From Flavobacteriales bacterium (lineage in GTDB: Bacteria > Bacteroidota > Bacteroidia > Flavobacteriales_D > Crocinitomicaceae), in contig CANGJM010000003.1 of NCBI GenBank assembly GCA_947454525.1, forward strand, positions 1-64,000: a stretch of 64,000 nucleotides of DNA. The letters run 5' to 3'. The notes under the pieces were generated by a model. The model was not told where the DNA came from, did not search any database, and saw only the letters and a program-made list of their open reading frames with translations. The translations under genes were made by a program, and so were the position numbers. Each line of letters opens with the position of its first letter. Positions within the stretch are counted from its first letter, which is position 1. Shown one piece after another: positions 62,851 to 64,000 of this stretch.

Positions 62851-64000
62851 ATGCAGGGTAAAATTCTTTGGGCGGACGATGAAATTGAATTATTAAAACC
62901 ACATATTTTGTTTCTTGAAGCAAAAGGATACAGTGTCGACCCCGTTACGAATGGACAAGATGCCATTGAAAAAGCACTCCTTCATTCTTATGATATCATT
63001 TTCTTGGATGAAAATATGCCTGGATTAACAGGACTAGAAACCTTGTTTCAAATCAAAGAACAGAAACCGCTTGTTCCCATCGTCATGATCACGAAAAGTG
63101 AAGAGGAGCACATCATGGAAGAAGCCATAGGTAGTAAAATCGCTGATTATTTGATAAAACCGGTGAATCCCAATCAAATTCTTCTGAGCATTAAGAAAAA
63201 CCTAGACTTATCGAAACTGGTAAGTCAAAAAACCAATTCAAATTACCAACAAGAATTCCGTCAACTTGGCATGCAATTGATGGGGAGAATGGACGCGGAA
63301 GAATGGAAAGAATTCTACGCGAAGCTTGTTTATTGGGAACTTGAATTAGACAACATTGAAGATTCAGGCATGCGCGAAATTTTCGAGATGCAAAAGAAAG
63401 AAGCAAATAAACTTTTTTGTGACTTTATCGAAGATAACTACTTGGATTGGGTGAACGGAACAGAAGACGCTCCCCAAATGATTCATACCCTCGTAAAAGA
63501 TAAAATTGCCCCGTTCATCGGCAAAGAAAAAACAGCTGTTTTGGTCATCGATAATTTGCGATTCGACCAATGGAAAATGATTGAACCTATCTTATCGCGT
63601 TATTTTTCAAAGGAGGAAGAAGAGATTGTTTTCTCGATCTTACCGACTGCGACACATTACGCTCGAAATGCATTCTTTGCCGGATTATTGCCTTCCGAAA
63701 TCGAAAAACGCTTCCCAACATTGTGGAAAAATGAAGACGATGAAGGAGGGAAAAATATGCATGAAAAAGAGTTCTTGGATGCCCAGTTAAAACGTTTAGG
63801 TAAAAACGTAAAATGGAGCTACAATAAAATCACCAACGTTGAAGCTGGAAAGAAACTTGGAGATTCCTTTCATACATGGAAAGACAATGATGTGAACTTC
63901 ATCGTGTACAATTTTGTTGACATGCTTTCCCATGCACGCACAGAGATGGAGGTCATTCGGGAACTAGCGGACAATGAATCCGCGTATCGCTCGATTACCG
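62851..64000 (+). CDS. porX: PorX, T9SS-associated response regulator with PglZ domain (3' end cut)
   Basis: Open to the window edge (383 codons). Receiver domain: ILWADDEIELLKPHILFLEA, phospho-acceptor Asp53 (IIFLDENMPGLTG), MITKSEEEH and LIKPVNPNQIL near residue 105. After a helical linker the PglZ phosphatase-like domain begins with AVLVIDNLRFDQWK near 230 and THYARNAFFAGLLPSEIEK near 269. PorX works with PorY and sigma factor SigP to control T9SS genes in other Bacteroidota (family knowledge). AAGG just before the ATG is a weak ribosome site. Confidence 0.95.
   Translation, partial: MQGKILWADDEIELLKPHILFLEAKGYSVDPVTNGQDAIEKALLHSYDIIFLDENMPGLTGLETLFQIKEQKPLVPIVMITKSEEEHIMEEAIGSKIADYLIKPVNPNQILLSIKKNLDLSKLVSQKTNSNYQQEFRQLGMQLMGRMDAEEWKEFYAKLVYWELELDNIEDSGMREIFEMQKKEANKLFCDFIEDNYLDWVNGTEDAPQMIHTLVKDKIAPFIGKEKTAVLVIDNLRFDQWKMIEPILSRYFSKEEEEIVFSILPTATHYARNAFFAGLLPSEIEKRFPTLWKNEDDEGGKNMHEKEFLDAQLKRLGKNVKWSYNKITNVEAGKKLGDSFHTWKDNDVNFIVYNFVDMLSHARTEMEVIRELADNESAYRSIT

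Overview
The window looks like chromosome from a Bacteroidota bacterium, most likely a Flavobacteriales member near Fluviicola/Crocinitomicaceae (inference; no rRNA gene is present to fix it). The reasons are type IX secretion (T9SS) cargo with type A and type B C-terminal signals, a PorP/SprF protein, the T9SS regulator PorX, type III glutamine synthetase, a GIN-domain lipoprotein, promoters of the TTG / TAnnTTTG kind, and weak or absent Shine-Dalgarno sites.

Layout. 1-11.4 kb: a long minus-strand operon reading DUF1599, DoxX/thioredoxin membrane protein, tpiA, prmA, a 1531-residue secreted protein of unknown function, plsY, and a secreted TPR/PD40/coiled-coil protein that leaves the window. 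11.4-14.4 kb: folP, then a T9SS type B cargo with its PorP/SprF partner and a strong terminator. 14.5-33.3 kb is the accessory part: a HTH regulator divergent from a PqqD / HPr-kinase-like / nucleotidyltransferase cassette, an MntA-HepT toxin-antitoxin pair, two T9SS adhesins (866 and about 3236 residues) with near-duplicate C-termini, a 58-codon peptide gene between them that resembles a RiPP precursor, an orphan MNT nucleotidyltransferase, an S26-type peptidase with a duplicated tail, and an ACC-deaminase-like enzyme. 33.3-34.0 kb is a tandem array of about 124-bp units. 34-44 kb is mostly housekeeping: acyltransferase, glnA (type III), NUDIX, mnmD, O-methyltransferase, ORF6N protein and alaS. 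44-50.2 kb is a surface-sugar locus: GT4, wecB, methyltransferase, and an aminotransferase / acetyltransferase / WecF-like operon. 50.3-64 kb: lipoprotein, thioredoxin-like protein, YfhO, an NtrC-type regulator lacking its DNA-binding domain, pcm, xth, porin / GIN lipoprotein / PagL-like operon, mazG, mscS, higBA, an HD phosphohydrolase and porX (cut by the window end).

Three observations stand out. First, a family of short hairpin elements (ATCCGCC...GGCGGAT, flanked by GAGCG-rich simple sequence) occurs at least six times. Every copy whose orientation can be judged has the same orientation relative to the transcript. Some copies directly abut stop codons, and others sit in frame inside protein genes, including the HPr-kinase-like gene. 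Second, the PqqD/kinase/nucleotidyltransferase cassette, the remote S26 peptidase and the 58-residue precursor-like peptide together suggest an uncharacterised peptide-tailoring system. Third, the orphan MNT gene is bracketed by two copies of the last 90 bp of the S26 peptidase gene, a footprint of insertion or recombination.
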